Assembly: GCA_902795785.1 (NCBI GenBank)
Contig: CADBMK010000033.1
Location: 1-22,212, forward strand
DNA: 22,212 bases
From: an uncultured Bacteroidia bacterium
Lineage (GTDB): Bacteria; Bacteroidota; Bacteroidia; Bacteroidales; UBA932
Reading direction: 5' to 3'
Positions 14,704 through 22,212 of this stretch are shown here, one piece after another. Under the pieces are notes generated by a model that worked only from the letters and a program-made list of their open reading frames with translations, did no database searches and was not told where the DNA came from. Every line of letters starts with the position of its first letter. Within the stretch, counting starts at the first letter, position 1. A program made the position numbers and the translations under genes.

Positions 14704-15807
14704 ATGCCGTTTTTGAAAAAAATATTTATTCAGGATTTCAGGAATATAGCCTTTCAGGAATTGGAGTTTTCTCCGAACATCAACTGTATTTCCGGAAACA
14801 ACGGTGAGGGCAAGACCAATCTCATGGATGCCATCTGGTATCTGTCCATGACAAAGAGCGCGTTTGCCCCTGCCGACCGTTTCAACGTGAGGTATGGTGC
14901 CGAAGGGTTTGCCATATCTGGAACATACAGTATGCAGAATTCCCTGGAATCACGTTTCAGCCTGAAATTCTCTCCTGGAGGGGAGAAGAAGATGGTAAGG
15001 GACGATAAGGCTTATCAGAGGATATCGGAACATATCGGCCTGATTCCTATCGTGATGGTTTCTCCTTCGGATACTTCTCTGGTTAGCGAGTCCGGGGAGG
15101 AAAGGCGCAAGTTCGTCAATTCCGTCCTTTCCCAGATGGACAGGGAGTATCTGGCTGCCTGCCAGCAGTATAACCGTCTTCTTCAGCAGAGAAACAGTGT
15201 GCTGCGCTCTCCGGATTCGGACAAGAGCCTTCTGGGTGTTTTCGATATGAGGATGGAGGAGCCTGCAAGAAAGATTTTCCAGACCAGGGCCGAGTTCGCT
15301 GCAAAGCTGTCTCCTGCCGTGGCAAGATATTATGCAAATCTGTCAGGAGGAGCGGAAGCCGTGAGCATCACCTATCGTTCCGACCTTCAGAAGGGCAGCC
15401 TTGTAGATATCCTCGAGGCCGGCCGTGAAAAGGATTTTGTTCTGGGTTATACCGGTGCCGGAGTACAGAGGGATGATTTCATTTTTACGATGGACGGCCA
15501 TCCGATCCGCCGCGGCGGGTCCCAGGGACAGCAGAAATCTTTCCTGGTATCGCTCAAGTTTGCCCAATACGATATTATGAAGGAAAGCTGCGGTTTTGCT
15601 CCGATTCTTCTTCTGGACGACGTGTTCGATAAACTTGACATGACGCGTATTTCAAATCTTCTGTCGATGGTCGCCTCCAACGGAAGTGATTTCGGACAGA
15701 TATTCATAACCGACAGTAACAAGGTCCGCATTCAGGGCATAGTTGACGGCATTACCGATGACAGGACTTATTTTGAAACGGTTGCCGGCAGTTTTACCAG
15801 GATATGA
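14704..15807 (+). CDS. recF: DNA replication/repair ATPase RecF
   Basis: An SMC/ABC-like ATPase that with RecO and RecR promotes RecA loading at single-strand gaps. The 367 residues begin LKKIFIQDFRNI and EFSPNINCISGNNGEGKTNL, with Walker A at 31-38 (Lys37, Thr38). GVQRDDFIF and the ABC signature region SQGQQKSFLVSLKFAQYD follow, then Walker B at 301-306 (ILLLDD, then VFDKLD) and the C-terminal FITDSN. All key ATPase motifs are intact and the length is standard. The next gene starts within its stop codon (ATGA at 15804-15807). It is the first gene of recF-DUF721-pdxB/DUF4301-transporter. The start follows the TAACTTTG promoter by only 8 bases. Confidence 0.97.
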   Translation: MPFLKKIFIQDFRNIAFQELEFSPNINCISGNNGEGKTNLMDAIWYLSMTKSAFAPADRFNVRYGAEGFAISGTYSMQNSLESRFSLKFSPGGEKKMVRDDKAYQRISEHIGLIPIVMVSPSDTSLVSESGEERRKFVNSVLSQMDREYLAACQQYNRLLQQRNSVLRSPDSDKSLLGVFDMRMEEPARKIFQTRAEFAAKLSPAVARYYANLSGGAEAVSITYRSDLQKGSLVDILEAGREKDFVLGYTGAGVQRDDFIFTMDGHPIRRGGSQGQQKSFLVSLKFAQYDIMKESCGFAPILLLDDVFDKLDMTRISNLLSMVASNGSDFGQIFITDSNKVRIQGIVDGITDDRTYFETVAGSFTRI

Positions 15808-16142
15808 CGATGGAACCAGCCAGACTTGAAAGAAAGAAAGCCGTCGAGATGAATGAACTCTTCAGGATGTTCGTCGACGATATGAAACTGGGCCCGGCGC
15901 TGAATACCCACAGGATATTCAAGGCTTGGGAACAGGCATCGGGTGCGGCTCAATTCACCCTGAAGAAGTTTTTTAGGGACGGGACGCTGTATATTACAAC
16001 CAGCAGTTCAGTGGTGAGGAACCAGCTGTTTTTCCAGTCTGCGGAACTCGTCGACAAGATGAACGCGATACTTGAACAGGATGAATTGTTTTTAAAGGAC
16101 GAGCCGAAGGTCGGCTATGTCAAAAAACTTGTATTGAAATGA
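15804..16142 (+). CDS. DUF721 protein (DciA-like)
   Basis: A 112-residue protein of the DUF721 family (PF05258). Family members with this domain include DciA, the helicase-loading factor of bacteria that lack DnaC/DnaI, which binds the replicative helicase DnaB. Visible features are an N-terminal helix (EMNELFRMFVDDMKLGPAL) and a KH-like alpha/beta core: FKAWEQASG, then FRDGTLYITTSSSVVRNQL, FFQSAELVDKMN and a final strand VGYVKKLVL. This matches the DUF721 pattern W..v.G...a....f.dG.L.v...s..w...L. The start is at 15804 by ATGA overlap with recF; a second ATG at 15810 is possible. Its stop overlaps the next start, again as ATGA. A DciA role in this organism is inferred from family and from its place next to recF. 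Confidence 0.85.
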   Translation: MTMEPARLERKKAVEMNELFRMFVDDMKLGPALNTHRIFKAWEQASGAAQFTLKKFFRDGTLYITTSSSVVRNQLFFQSAELVDKMNAILEQDELFLKDEPKVGYVKKLVLK

Positions 16143-18700
16143 AAAGACCAAGAATAGTGGCAGATTCGGCAATCCCTTTTCTCGAAGGGGTGTTCGAGCC
16201 TTATGCGGATATAGTATATAAGAAAGGCTGTGAGATTTCCAGGGAAGATGTCCTGGATGCTGACGCCCTTATCATAAGGACAAGGACAAAGTGCAACGCT
16301 TCGCTTCTTGACGGTTCCTCCGTAAAGATAATCGCAACTGCCACCATCGGAACTGACCACATTGACCTTGATTATTGCAGGGACAGGGGAATAGAAGTCC
16401 ACAATGCCGCCGGATGCAATGCCGGAGGCGTAATGAATTATGTCTTCTCCGCCCTGTACGGCATATCAGCGCGAAAGTCCATCTCACTGAGCGGCCGCGT
16501 CTTTGGAATCATCGGCGTCGGCCACGTGGGAAAGAGGGTAGAGGAAGCCGCCAGGACGCTCGGTTTCCAGGTGCTCCGCTGTGACCCTCCAAGGGCAGAG
16601 GCGGAAGGTCAGGAGGGTTTCGTCTCCCTTCACGAACTTCTTGAGGCATCCGATATCGTAACGATGCACGTTCCGCTCACTCCCGAGACAAGGGGTATGG
16701 CGGACGAATCTTTCTTCGAAACCATGCGTGACGGCGCAATCTTTATCAACGCCTCCCGCGGAGAGGTTGTGAACGAGGCCGCGCTTAAAGCAAACCTGAA
16801 ACGCTTTGACGCCGTTATTATCGACACCTGGAACAATGAGCCTGATATAGATACGCAGCTGCTGGATATGGTTGACGTGGCTACACCACATATCGCCGGA
16901 TATTCATTCCAGGGAAAGCAGAACGGCACGTCGATGGCCGTAAAGTCGGTGGCCCATTTCTTTGGAATAAGCCAGCTTTACGATTTCTTCCCTGATACGC
17001 CTCAGGAGATGAGTCCTGTCGATATAGACATTACGGGAATGAATCAGGGTTCGCTCGCAGCCCGTTTCCAGTACAATTATCCTATTTTCTCGGACGACTT
17101 CATGCTTAAAACTGAACCTGAAGGGTTTGAGCGTCTTAGGAACGAGTATAATTACCGCAAGGAATTCAGTATTAAATCCATAAGAACTATGATGACACAA
17201 AGCGACATTAACCAGATTACCCTCAGGGGAATGACTCTTGACGACGTCGTATCCCAGGTAAAGCGATTCCGAAAGGGTTTCCCTATGATGAAGATTGTTG
17301 CTCCTGCAACGCCGTACAGAGGTATTTGCGTCCTTTCCGATGAGGAAATTGACGATGCTGTAATGTACGCCCGGACTGCTCCGGTTGCGGGACGCTGCAA
17401 GTTCGTTCCTGCTTCAGGCGCCGCTTCCAGAATGTTCAAGGATATCTTTGCCGATCTTGAGAAGGTTTCATCTGGTAGTGATGTCGCCCCGGATTCTCCG
17501 CTTGGACGTCTGGCATCCTCAATTGAGAAGTTTGCATTCTACACAGAGGACCTTTTCGGTAAGCCTGTGGATTCAATGGAATACAGGAAGAAGGTGGCTG
17601 AAACCCTGCTTAACGAACCGGGTCTTGCATATGGTAACAAGCCGAAGGGTGTCATCAAGTTCCACAGATATCCGGACGGGGAAGTGCGCACCTCATTTGC
17701 CGAGCATCTTGTAGAGGCCAATGCGTATATGAAGAATCCTGACGGAACCGCAAGGCTTATCGTGACAATCTCGCCGGAGCATCGCGAACTCTTTGAGAAA
17801 GCCTTCGCCGAGGTGAAGGATAAGTACGAGAAGAAATACAATGTAAGGTACGATATCCAGTTCACTTATCAGGACGTTTCCACCGATACCATCGCCGTTG
17901 ACATGGACAACAAACCGTTCAGGACGGACGACGGTAAACTCCTCTTCAGGCCTGCAGGACACGGAGCCCTGATCAGAAACCTCAATATGGTGGAGGAGGA
18001 ACTTGTGTCCATCAAGAATATTGACAATGTCTCCAACGACAAATACCTGGACATTACCGCGAGATATAAAATGGCTCTTGCCGGAGAGGCTCTTATGCTA
18101 AGAGATAAAATTTTTGGCTATCTTCGCGCCCTCGATCAGGAAACCGATGTGAATTCGGATTCCTGCAAGCATCTTTGCGACAAGATAGAGGCCTTCCTTG
18201 ACAAGGAACTCTGCACTCAGTTGCCGCTGGTCAACAGCAACGCTGCCAGGGTTACGATTATCCGCAGCAAACTTGACCGTCCGATCCGTGTTTGCGGAAT
18301 GGTGCGCAATGAGGGTGAGCCGGGAGGCGGACCTTTCATCGTTAAGAGCAAGGATGGCACTACCAACCTCCAGATTCTGGAATCAGTCCAGATCAATAAG
18401 GAGGATGCCGGTGCGATGGATGCCCTTGCCCATGCAACTCACTTCAATCCTGTGGATCTGATTTGCTGCATAAGGAATTACAAGGGAGAGAAGTTCAACC
18501 TCCTCAAGTATGTAGACGAAGAGGCTGGCCTAATGAGTATAAAGAGCTATCAGGGTCGTGAACTCAAGGCGTTGGAGCGCCCGGGCCTTTGGAACGGTGC
18601 GATGAGCGACTGGAATACCAAGTTCATCGAAGTCCCTCTTGAGACCTTCAACCCGGTTAAGGTCGTGCTTGACCTGCTGCGGCCCGCTCATCAAATGTAA
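16139..18700 (+). CDS. pdxB: Fusion of 4-phosphoerythronate dehydrogenase (PdxB) with a DUF4301 domain
   Basis: A single 853-residue frame holding two normally separate proteins. Residues 1-350 are PdxB, the NAD-dependent 2-hydroxyacid dehydrogenase of pyridoxal phosphate synthesis that oxidises 4-phosphoerythronate. It has FGIIGVGHVGKRV for NAD binding, catalytic Arg207 (NASRGEVV), Glu234 (WNNEPD) and His251 (TPHIAGYSFQGK), and a PdxB-type C-terminal dimerisation part. From Met351/Met352 (MMTQSDINQITLRGM) residues look like a complete DUF4301 protein of about 500 residues, a family of unknown function: KRFRKGFPMMKIVAPAT, FVPASGAASRMFKDIFADL, KGVIKFHRYP, EPGGGPFIVKSKDG and PGLWNGAMSDWNTKFIEVP. 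Both halves look intact, with no stop or shift at the joint. Met351/352 could still act as an internal start. Starts overlap DUF721 as ATGA; the transporter follows after 2 bases. Confidence 0.93.
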   Translation: MKRPRIVADSAIPFLEGVFEPYADIVYKKGCEISREDVLDADALIIRTRTKCNASLLDGSSVKIIATATIGTDHIDLDYCRDRGIEVHNAAGCNAGGVMNYVFSALYGISARKSISLSGRVFGIIGVGHVGKRVEEAARTLGFQVLRCDPPRAEAEGQEGFVSLHELLEASDIVTMHVPLTPETRGMADESFFETMRDGAIFINASRGEVVNEAALKANLKRFDAVIIDTWNNEPDIDTQLLDMVDVATPHIAGYSFQGKQNGTSMAVKSVAHFFGISQLYDFFPDTPQEMSPVDIDITGMNQGSLAARFQYNYPIFSDDFMLKTEPEGFERLRNEYNYRKEFSIKSIRTMMTQSDINQITLRGMTLDDVVSQVKRFRKGFPMMKIVAPATPYRGICVLSDEEIDDAVMYARTAPVAGRCKFVPASGAASRMFKDIFADLEKVSSGSDVAPDSPLGRLASSIEKFAFYTEDLFGKPVDSMEYRKKVAETLLNEPGLAYGNKPKGVIKFHRYPDGEVRTSFAEHLVEANAYMKNPDGTARLIVTISPEHRELFEKAFAEVKDKYEKKYNVRYDIQFTYQDVSTDTIAVDMDNKPFRTDDGKLLFRPAGHGALIRNLNMVEEELVSIKNIDNVSNDKYLDITARYKMALAGEALMLRDKIFGYLRALDQETDVNSDSCKHLCDKIEAFLDKELCTQLPLVNSNAARVTIIRSKLDRPIRVCGMVRNEGEPGGGPFIVKSKDGTTNLQILESVQINKEDAGAMDALAHATHFNPVDLICCIRNYKGEKFNLLKYVDEEAGLMSIKSYQGRELKALERPGLWNGAMSDWNTKFIEVPLETFNPVKVVLDLLRPAHQM

Positions 18701-18702
18701 TA

Positions 18703-20382
18703 ATGGTCTGGTTAACTGATTTATTTACTCAGCCTTCCTATTTGCAGGCTGTATTGTTAATGTCGATTGTCTGCGCCGTCGGCCTTGCCCTCGGACGCAT
18801 TCAGGTCAAGGGTGTCACCCTCGGCGTCACATTCGTGTTCTTTGCCGGAATCCTTATGGGAGAAGTTGCCGACAGGTACGGCTTTTCCTATGACAGGAAT
18901 ATGATTTCCCTTGCTCAGAATTTCGGACTTATCGTATTCGTGTATGCCCTCGGAGTCCAGGTTGGACCGGCCTTCTTCCCGTCTTTGAGGAAAGGGGGAG
19001 TGAAGCTTAATCTGTACGGCCTGCTGCTGATGGCTCTCACCACGATGGCATCGATAGGAATCTACTTCTTCACCAGGGTGACGCTTTCGGATTCGATGGG
19101 CCTTCTGTGTGGAGCCGTAACCAATACTCCTATGCTCGGTGCCGCCCAGCAGTCTCTTCTGGATGTTTTCCCAGACAGGCTGGCTGATGCCAACGGTATG
19201 GCTACTGCCTGCGCCGTTGCCTATCCTTTCGGCGTTATCGGCGTGCTTGCGTGCATGATTATCCTCAGGTTTACAAGCCGTAACGAGCCTCAGGCTAAGA
19301 CCGATCCTTCAGGAGACACTTATGTGGCTGAGTTCCACGTAAGCAATCCTGCCGTTTTCAATCTTCCAATCGGACAACTCCATACGATTACTCCAAAGAA
19401 CATCATCATCTCACGTATCTACAAGAACGGAAAGGTGCTGATTCCGTCTTCCACCACCATCCTTGAAAACGGAGACCATCTTCTGTGCGTCCTTACCAAG
19501 GACAGCCTTGAGAGTTTCCGTGTCCTTTTCGGCGAGACAGATCCGGCAGACTGGAACCGTCCTGACATAGACTGGAACAAAATCGACAACAGCAATCTGG
19601 TGTCAAAGCACGTCCTTGTCACAAGGGAGGCCGTGAACGGAGTGAAACTCGGCTCGCTGAAGCTTAGAAACCAGTTCGACATCAATGTCACCAGAATCAA
19701 CAGGGCCGGAATTCAGCTTGTGGCCTATCCTAATCTTCGCCTTCAGATTGGAGACCGTCTTACCATCGTAGGAACTGAGACAGCAATCAAGAAGGTGGGA
19801 GAGATTCTCGGAAACGAGGAGAAGGTCCTTCATACACCTAACCTCGTGGCAATTTTCCTCGGTATTTTCCTTGGAGTCATCCTAGGCTCGATTCCTTTCT
19901 TCATTCCTGGAATGAAACTTCCTGTTAAACTGGGAATCGCCGGCGGCCCTATCATAGTGGGTATCCTTTTTGGATCCATCGGCCCAAGGTTTAAGCTTTA
20001 TACATATACCACAAGAAGTGCCAACCTGATGCTCAGGCAGATGGGCATCGTCATTTATCTTGCCTGCCTTGGACTCAGCGCAGGTGCCGGATTCTTTGAC
20101 AAGGTACTCTCAATGCAGGGACTGCTCTGGATACTTGCCAGCCTGTTCATCGCCATCGCTCCCGTCCTTCTGACAGGATGGATCGCTTCAAAATGGGGCG
20201 GACTTGACTATGCGTCCAATGCGGGCATGCTCTGCGCCGCCATGGCAAACCCTATGGCGCTGACTTACGCTAACGCCAATGCCGACGATGAGAAGGCTTC
20301 GGAGGCTTATGCCACCGTTTATCCTCTGTCGATGTTCTTCAGGGTTATAAGCGCTCAGATGCTGATGCTTTTCCTGTTATAG
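18703..20382 (+). CDS. AspT/YidE-YbjL duplication-type transporter with two RCK_C (TrkA_C) domains
   Basis: A 559-residue inner-membrane transporter built as two repeated membrane blocks separated by cytosolic regulatory domains. Residues about 1-190 hold about five or six transmembrane helices, with VGLALGRIQVKGVTLGVTF, GLIVFVYALGVQVGPAFF and CGAVTNTPMLGAAQQSL. Residues about 206-375 hold two TrkA_C-like domains (LIPSSTTILENGDHLLCVL and LRLQIGDRLTIVGTETA are matching end strands). Residues about 378-559 hold the second block (GGPIIVGILFGSIGPR, LGLSAGAGFF, CAAMANPMALTYANAN). Known relatives include aspartate:alanine exchanger AspT, but most members have no known substrate. It begins 2 bases after the PdxB-DUF4301 stop, so it shares the transcript. 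The final 38 bases overlap the opposing AraC-type gene. Confidence 0.92.
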   Translation: MVWLTDLFTQPSYLQAVLLMSIVCAVGLALGRIQVKGVTLGVTFVFFAGILMGEVADRYGFSYDRNMISLAQNFGLIVFVYALGVQVGPAFFPSLRKGGVKLNLYGLLLMALTTMASIGIYFFTRVTLSDSMGLLCGAVTNTPMLGAAQQSLLDVFPDRLADANGMATACAVAYPFGVIGVLACMIILRFTSRNEPQAKTDPSGDTYVAEFHVSNPAVFNLPIGQLHTITPKNIIISRIYKNGKVLIPSSTTILENGDHLLCVLTKDSLESFRVLFGETDPADWNRPDIDWNKIDNSNLVSKHVLVTREAVNGVKLGSLKLRNQFDINVTRINRAGIQLVAYPNLRLQIGDRLTIVGTETAIKKVGEILGNEEKVLHTPNLVAIFLGIFLGVILGSIPFFIPGMKLPVKLGIAGGPIIVGILFGSIGPRFKLYTYTTRSANLMLRQMGIVIYLACLGLSAGAGFFDKVLSMQGLLWILASLFIAIAPVLLTGWIASKWGGLDYASNAGMLCAAMANPMALTYANANADDEKASEAYATVYPLSMFFRVISAQMLMLFLL

Positions 20383-20719
20383 CGTCTTTCCACTGAAGAG
20401 GCGTCAACCCGGAATATTTCAGGAAGGCTTTCCTGAGATTGGACCGGTCCGAAATCCCGACTATCAGCCTTATGCTGCCGGTCGGGATTTCCGGTTCCCT
20501 GACCATGATGTCCATGGCGTCGAGCACCTTGAGCCTGCATATCGTTTCCTTGAATGTCAGGTTGAAATATTTTCTGCAATACTGATTGAGAGCTTCCTGA
20601 CTGACGTGCAGTTTGACCGTCAGGACGTGACCCGGAATGTTGTCACGGTATCCTTTGTTGATAATCCACTCCTCTATCCGGATGAATTGGTCCGGACTTA
20701 TCTTCCCCTCATTTCTCAT
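20345..20719 (-). CDS. Small AraC-type DNA-binding protein
   Basis: A 124-residue protein that is nearly all an AraC/XylS DNA-binding domain, with no N-terminal ligand or receiver domain. The first helix-turn-helix is TVKLHVSQEALNQYCRKYF, followed by the linking helix ICRLKVLDAMDIMV. The second, more conserved unit is RLIVGISDRSNLRKAFLKYS, ending GLTPLQWKD, the counterpart of the family's GxSPxxYR. Standalone AraC domains exist in Bacteroidota, but the target is unknown. Its coding 3' end overlaps the transporter by 38 bases tail-to-tail, and its start is 61 bases from lysA in divergent orientation, so lysA or the transporter are the obvious candidates for control; this is inference. A weak TAATTTTA lies just upstream. 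Confidence 0.8.
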   Translation of the reverse strand: MRNEGKISPDQFIRIEEWIINKGYRDNIPGHVLTVKLHVSQEALNQYCRKYFNLTFKETICRLKVLDAMDIMVREPEIPTGSIRLIVGISDRSNLRKAFLKYSGLTPLQWKDAITGKASASERL

Positions 20720-20730
20720 AACATATAAAA

Positions 20731-20762
20731 TTAGTAAATGGTAGGAAAAAAGACTATTTTTG
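20731..20762 (+). promoter_or_regulatory. Promoter of lysA
   Basis: TATTTTTG at 20755-20762 matches TAnnTTTG exactly and lies 18 bases before the lysA ATG. TTAG at 20731-20734, a 20-base spacer away, is a one-mismatch -33 element. The in-frame TTG at 20760 overlaps this promoter, which argues against using it as a start codon. Confidence 0.5.
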
Positions 20763-20780
20763 GGGGCTAAATCTTTTATA

Positions 20781-21983
20781 ATGGCTTTGAATGTTTCAGT
20801 GGAGGAACTTAAGAAGATAAGGACTCCTTTCTATTTCTATGATATGGACCTGCTTGACAGGACTCTTCGGACTGTCAAAACCCTTTCCGACAGGTACGGA
20901 ATCAGCGTACATTACGCCGTCAAGGCGAACAATGACAGCAGGATTCTTCGTAAGATATCGGAATACGGATTCGGGGCAGACTGTGTCAGCGGCAATGAGG
21001 TGCTTCTCTGTGCAGAGAACGGTTTCTGCGGCGAGAAGATTATGTTTGCCGGAGTAGGAAAGACCGACAAGGAGATTTACGATGCGCTTAAGACCGGAAT
21101 CTATGCCTTTAACGTTGAGTCCGTTGAGGAACTGAAAAATATCGACGCCATGGCAGCCCACCTTGGAGTCAGGGCCCGTATTCAGCTCAGGATCAATCCT
21201 AATGTGGACGCCCATACGCACAGGTATATTACCACCGGCCTTGATGAGAACAAGTTCGGCATTACCAAGGAAGGATTCAAAGGTGCCGTTGAGGCCGTTA
21301 AGAATTGCTCTAATGTCGATTTCCTGGGAATCCAGTTCCATATCGGCTCGCAGATTACGGATGTGGAGAATATCTATGTCCAGGCCTGCAGGAAGATGAA
21401 CGAGATAGTTGCTGAAATCGAAGCCCTCGGCCTGGAAGTCAGGAGTATAGACCTTGGAGGAGGCCTCGGTATTAATTATGAGGATCCGGATGCTGAACTT
21501 ATTCCTGATTTCGCCACCTGGATGAAGACGGTTGCCGAGAATCTTAAGGTCAGATCCAATCAGGTTGTCCATATTGAGCCGGGCAGGTCAATTGTTGGCC
21601 AGTGCGGAAGCCTTATTGCAAGGGTGCTCTATGTGAAAAACGGTCAGAAAAAGAACTTCGCCATTGTAGACGCGGGTATGAATGACCTTATCCGACCAGC
21701 CCTCTATCAGGCTTATCATAAGACTGAGAATCTCTGCGCTGAGGCAGAGGGACGCGGAGCCGGGAAATATGACGTGGTTGGCCCTGTTTGTGAGTCCAGC
21801 GATGTGTTCGGCTCCGACAGGGAAATCGGACTTACGGAGAGGGGAGACCTCATCGCTATCCGCAGCGCCGGAGCTTACGGCTCAGTGATGGCAAGTATGT
21901 ATAATGCGAAGCATTTCGCGCAGTCGGTCTATTCCGATGATTTGGCATCGGCAGAGAAACAGATCGACTGGTTTACAAGATAA
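20781..21983 (+). CDS. lysA: Diaminopimelate decarboxylase
   Basis: A PLP enzyme that decarboxylates meso-diaminopimelate to L-lysine, the last step of lysine synthesis. The 400 residues start MALNVSVEELKKIRTPFYFYD; I chose the ATG at 20781 over an in-frame TTG at 20760, which lies in the promoter. The TIM-barrel carries the PLP lysine in HYAVKANND (Lys48), and later FLGIQFHIGSQI, DLGGGLGINYEDPD and HIEPGRSIVG bind the phosphate. The C-terminal domain has the active-site Cys337 in GPVCESSDVFG, and SAGAYGSVMASMYN. These are the signatures of fold type III decarboxylases. Closely related carboxynorspermidine or ornithine enzymes are less likely given the CESSD motif. ffh follows after 14 bases. 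Confidence 0.95.
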   Translation: MALNVSVEELKKIRTPFYFYDMDLLDRTLRTVKTLSDRYGISVHYAVKANNDSRILRKISEYGFGADCVSGNEVLLCAENGFCGEKIMFAGVGKTDKEIYDALKTGIYAFNVESVEELKNIDAMAAHLGVRARIQLRINPNVDAHTHRYITTGLDENKFGITKEGFKGAVEAVKNCSNVDFLGIQFHIGSQITDVENIYVQACRKMNEIVAEIEALGLEVRSIDLGGGLGINYEDPDAELIPDFATWMKTVAENLKVRSNQVVHIEPGRSIVGQCGSLIARVLYVKNGQKKNFAIVDAGMNDLIRPALYQAYHKTENLCAEAEGRGAGKYDVVGPVCESSDVFGSDREIGLTERGDLIAIRSAGAYGSVMASMYNAKHFAQSVYSDDLASAEKQIDWFTR

Positions 21984-21997
21984 AAATAGTATTAGAT

Positions 21998-22212
21998 ATG
22001 TTTGAGAACCTTAGTGAAAGACTTGAGAGGTCGTTCAAGATCCTCAAAGGAGAAGGAAAGATTACCGAGATTAACGTAGCGGAGACCCTTAAGGACGTCC
22101 GAAAGGCCCTTCTTGAAGCCGACGTCAGCTACAAAGTTGCAAAGGAATTCTGCGACAACGTGAAGACCGAGGCCATGGGACACAATGTCCTCACGGCAGT
22201 GAAGCCTCAGCA
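21998..22212 (+). CDS. ffh: Signal recognition particle protein Ffh, N-terminal 71 residues (continues beyond window)
   Basis: The GTPase of the bacterial signal recognition particle, which binds 4.5S RNA and brings ribosomes making membrane proteins to FtsY. Only the start of the helical N domain is present: MFENLSERLERSFKILKGEG, then ITEINVAETLKDVRKALLEADVSYKVAKEF and later VLTAVKPQ, which correspond to the conserved LEADV and the loop before the G domain. The frame is open to the last base (codon 72 is split). The GTPase and RNA-binding M domains lie beyond the edge. The ATG at 21998 is the first in frame, with an AT-rich leader 14 bases after the lysA stop, so the two may be co-transcribed. 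Confidence 0.93.
   Translation, partial: MFENLSERLERSFKILKGEGKITEINVAETLKDVRKALLEADVSYKVAKEFCDNVKTEAMGHNVLTAVKPQ

Noticed and set aside
20796..21572. A 258-codon open frame on the minus strand opposite lysA
   Set aside because: It lies wholly within lysA, which has full family motifs. The frame shows no recognisable domain and is a by-product of lysA codon use.
1..22212. CRISPR arrays, transposase genes, tRNA or rRNA genes, prophage or defence genes
   Set aside because: No regularly spaced repeats, no transposase or integrase motifs, and no RNA gene sequences were recognised on either strand.

Overview
The window reads as chromosomal core DNA of a Bacteroidota (probably Bacteroidales) bacterium. 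The signs are promoter elements of the Bacteroidota type (TAnnTTTG at -7), AT-rich leaders with almost no Shine-Dalgarno sequences, and two lipoprotein-type signal peptides. The gene content also fits: a Bacteroidota-style mmdA/oadG/biotin-carrier/oadB decarboxylase operon, a TPR protein next to recF and DUF721, a YebC with the N-terminus typical of this phylum, and a duplicated AspT/YidE-type transporter. I cannot name a genus. There are no RNA genes, insertion sequences, CRISPR arrays or prophage genes, and no gene-free stretch longer than about 180 bases.

Layout. (1) 1-2312, minus: metH, cobalamin-dependent methionine synthase, cut by the window edge inside its B12-binding domain. (2) 2459-4444: two convergent predicted lipoproteins, a DUF3298 (RsiV-like) protein and a HAD-family phosphatase related to phosphorylcholine phosphatases. 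(3) 4510-8868, plus: a tight six-gene run of xseA, xseB, a UvrX/YqjW-type Y-family DNA polymerase, a YolD-like protein, a C_GCAxxG_C_C redox-type protein and nudC. (4) 12985-8865, minus: mmdA, oadG with an extracytoplasmic lamin-tail-like domain, a biotin carrier protein and oadB, forming a sodium-pumping decarboxylase likely acting on methylmalonyl-CoA. (5) 14605-13164, minus: a membrane-anchored TPR protein and yebC, closed by a strong intrinsic terminator. (6) 14704-20382, plus: recF, DUF721 (DciA-like), a PdxB-DUF4301 fusion and an AspT/YidE-type transporter, each overlapping or abutting the next. (7) 20719-20345, minus: a small AraC-type regulator whose end overlaps the transporter tail-to-tail. 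(8) 20781-22212, plus: lysA and the first 71 codons of ffh.

How the genes work together. The xseAB-polymerase-YolD block joins single-strand DNA trimming with translesion synthesis in one apparent transcript. The recF-DUF721 pair concerns replication and repair, and vitamin B6 synthesis (pdxB) is wired into the same transcript. The decarboxylase operon would turn the free energy of decarboxylation (end of the succinate-propionate route) into a sodium gradient. The most unusual items are the PdxB-DUF4301 fusion, the Firmicutes-style polymerase/YolD pair behind exonuclease VII genes, the lamin-tail-like domain on OadG, and the interleaved divergent promoters with a 10-bp direct repeat between the TPR gene and recF. 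I did not find a clear multi-gene novel defence or mobile system.
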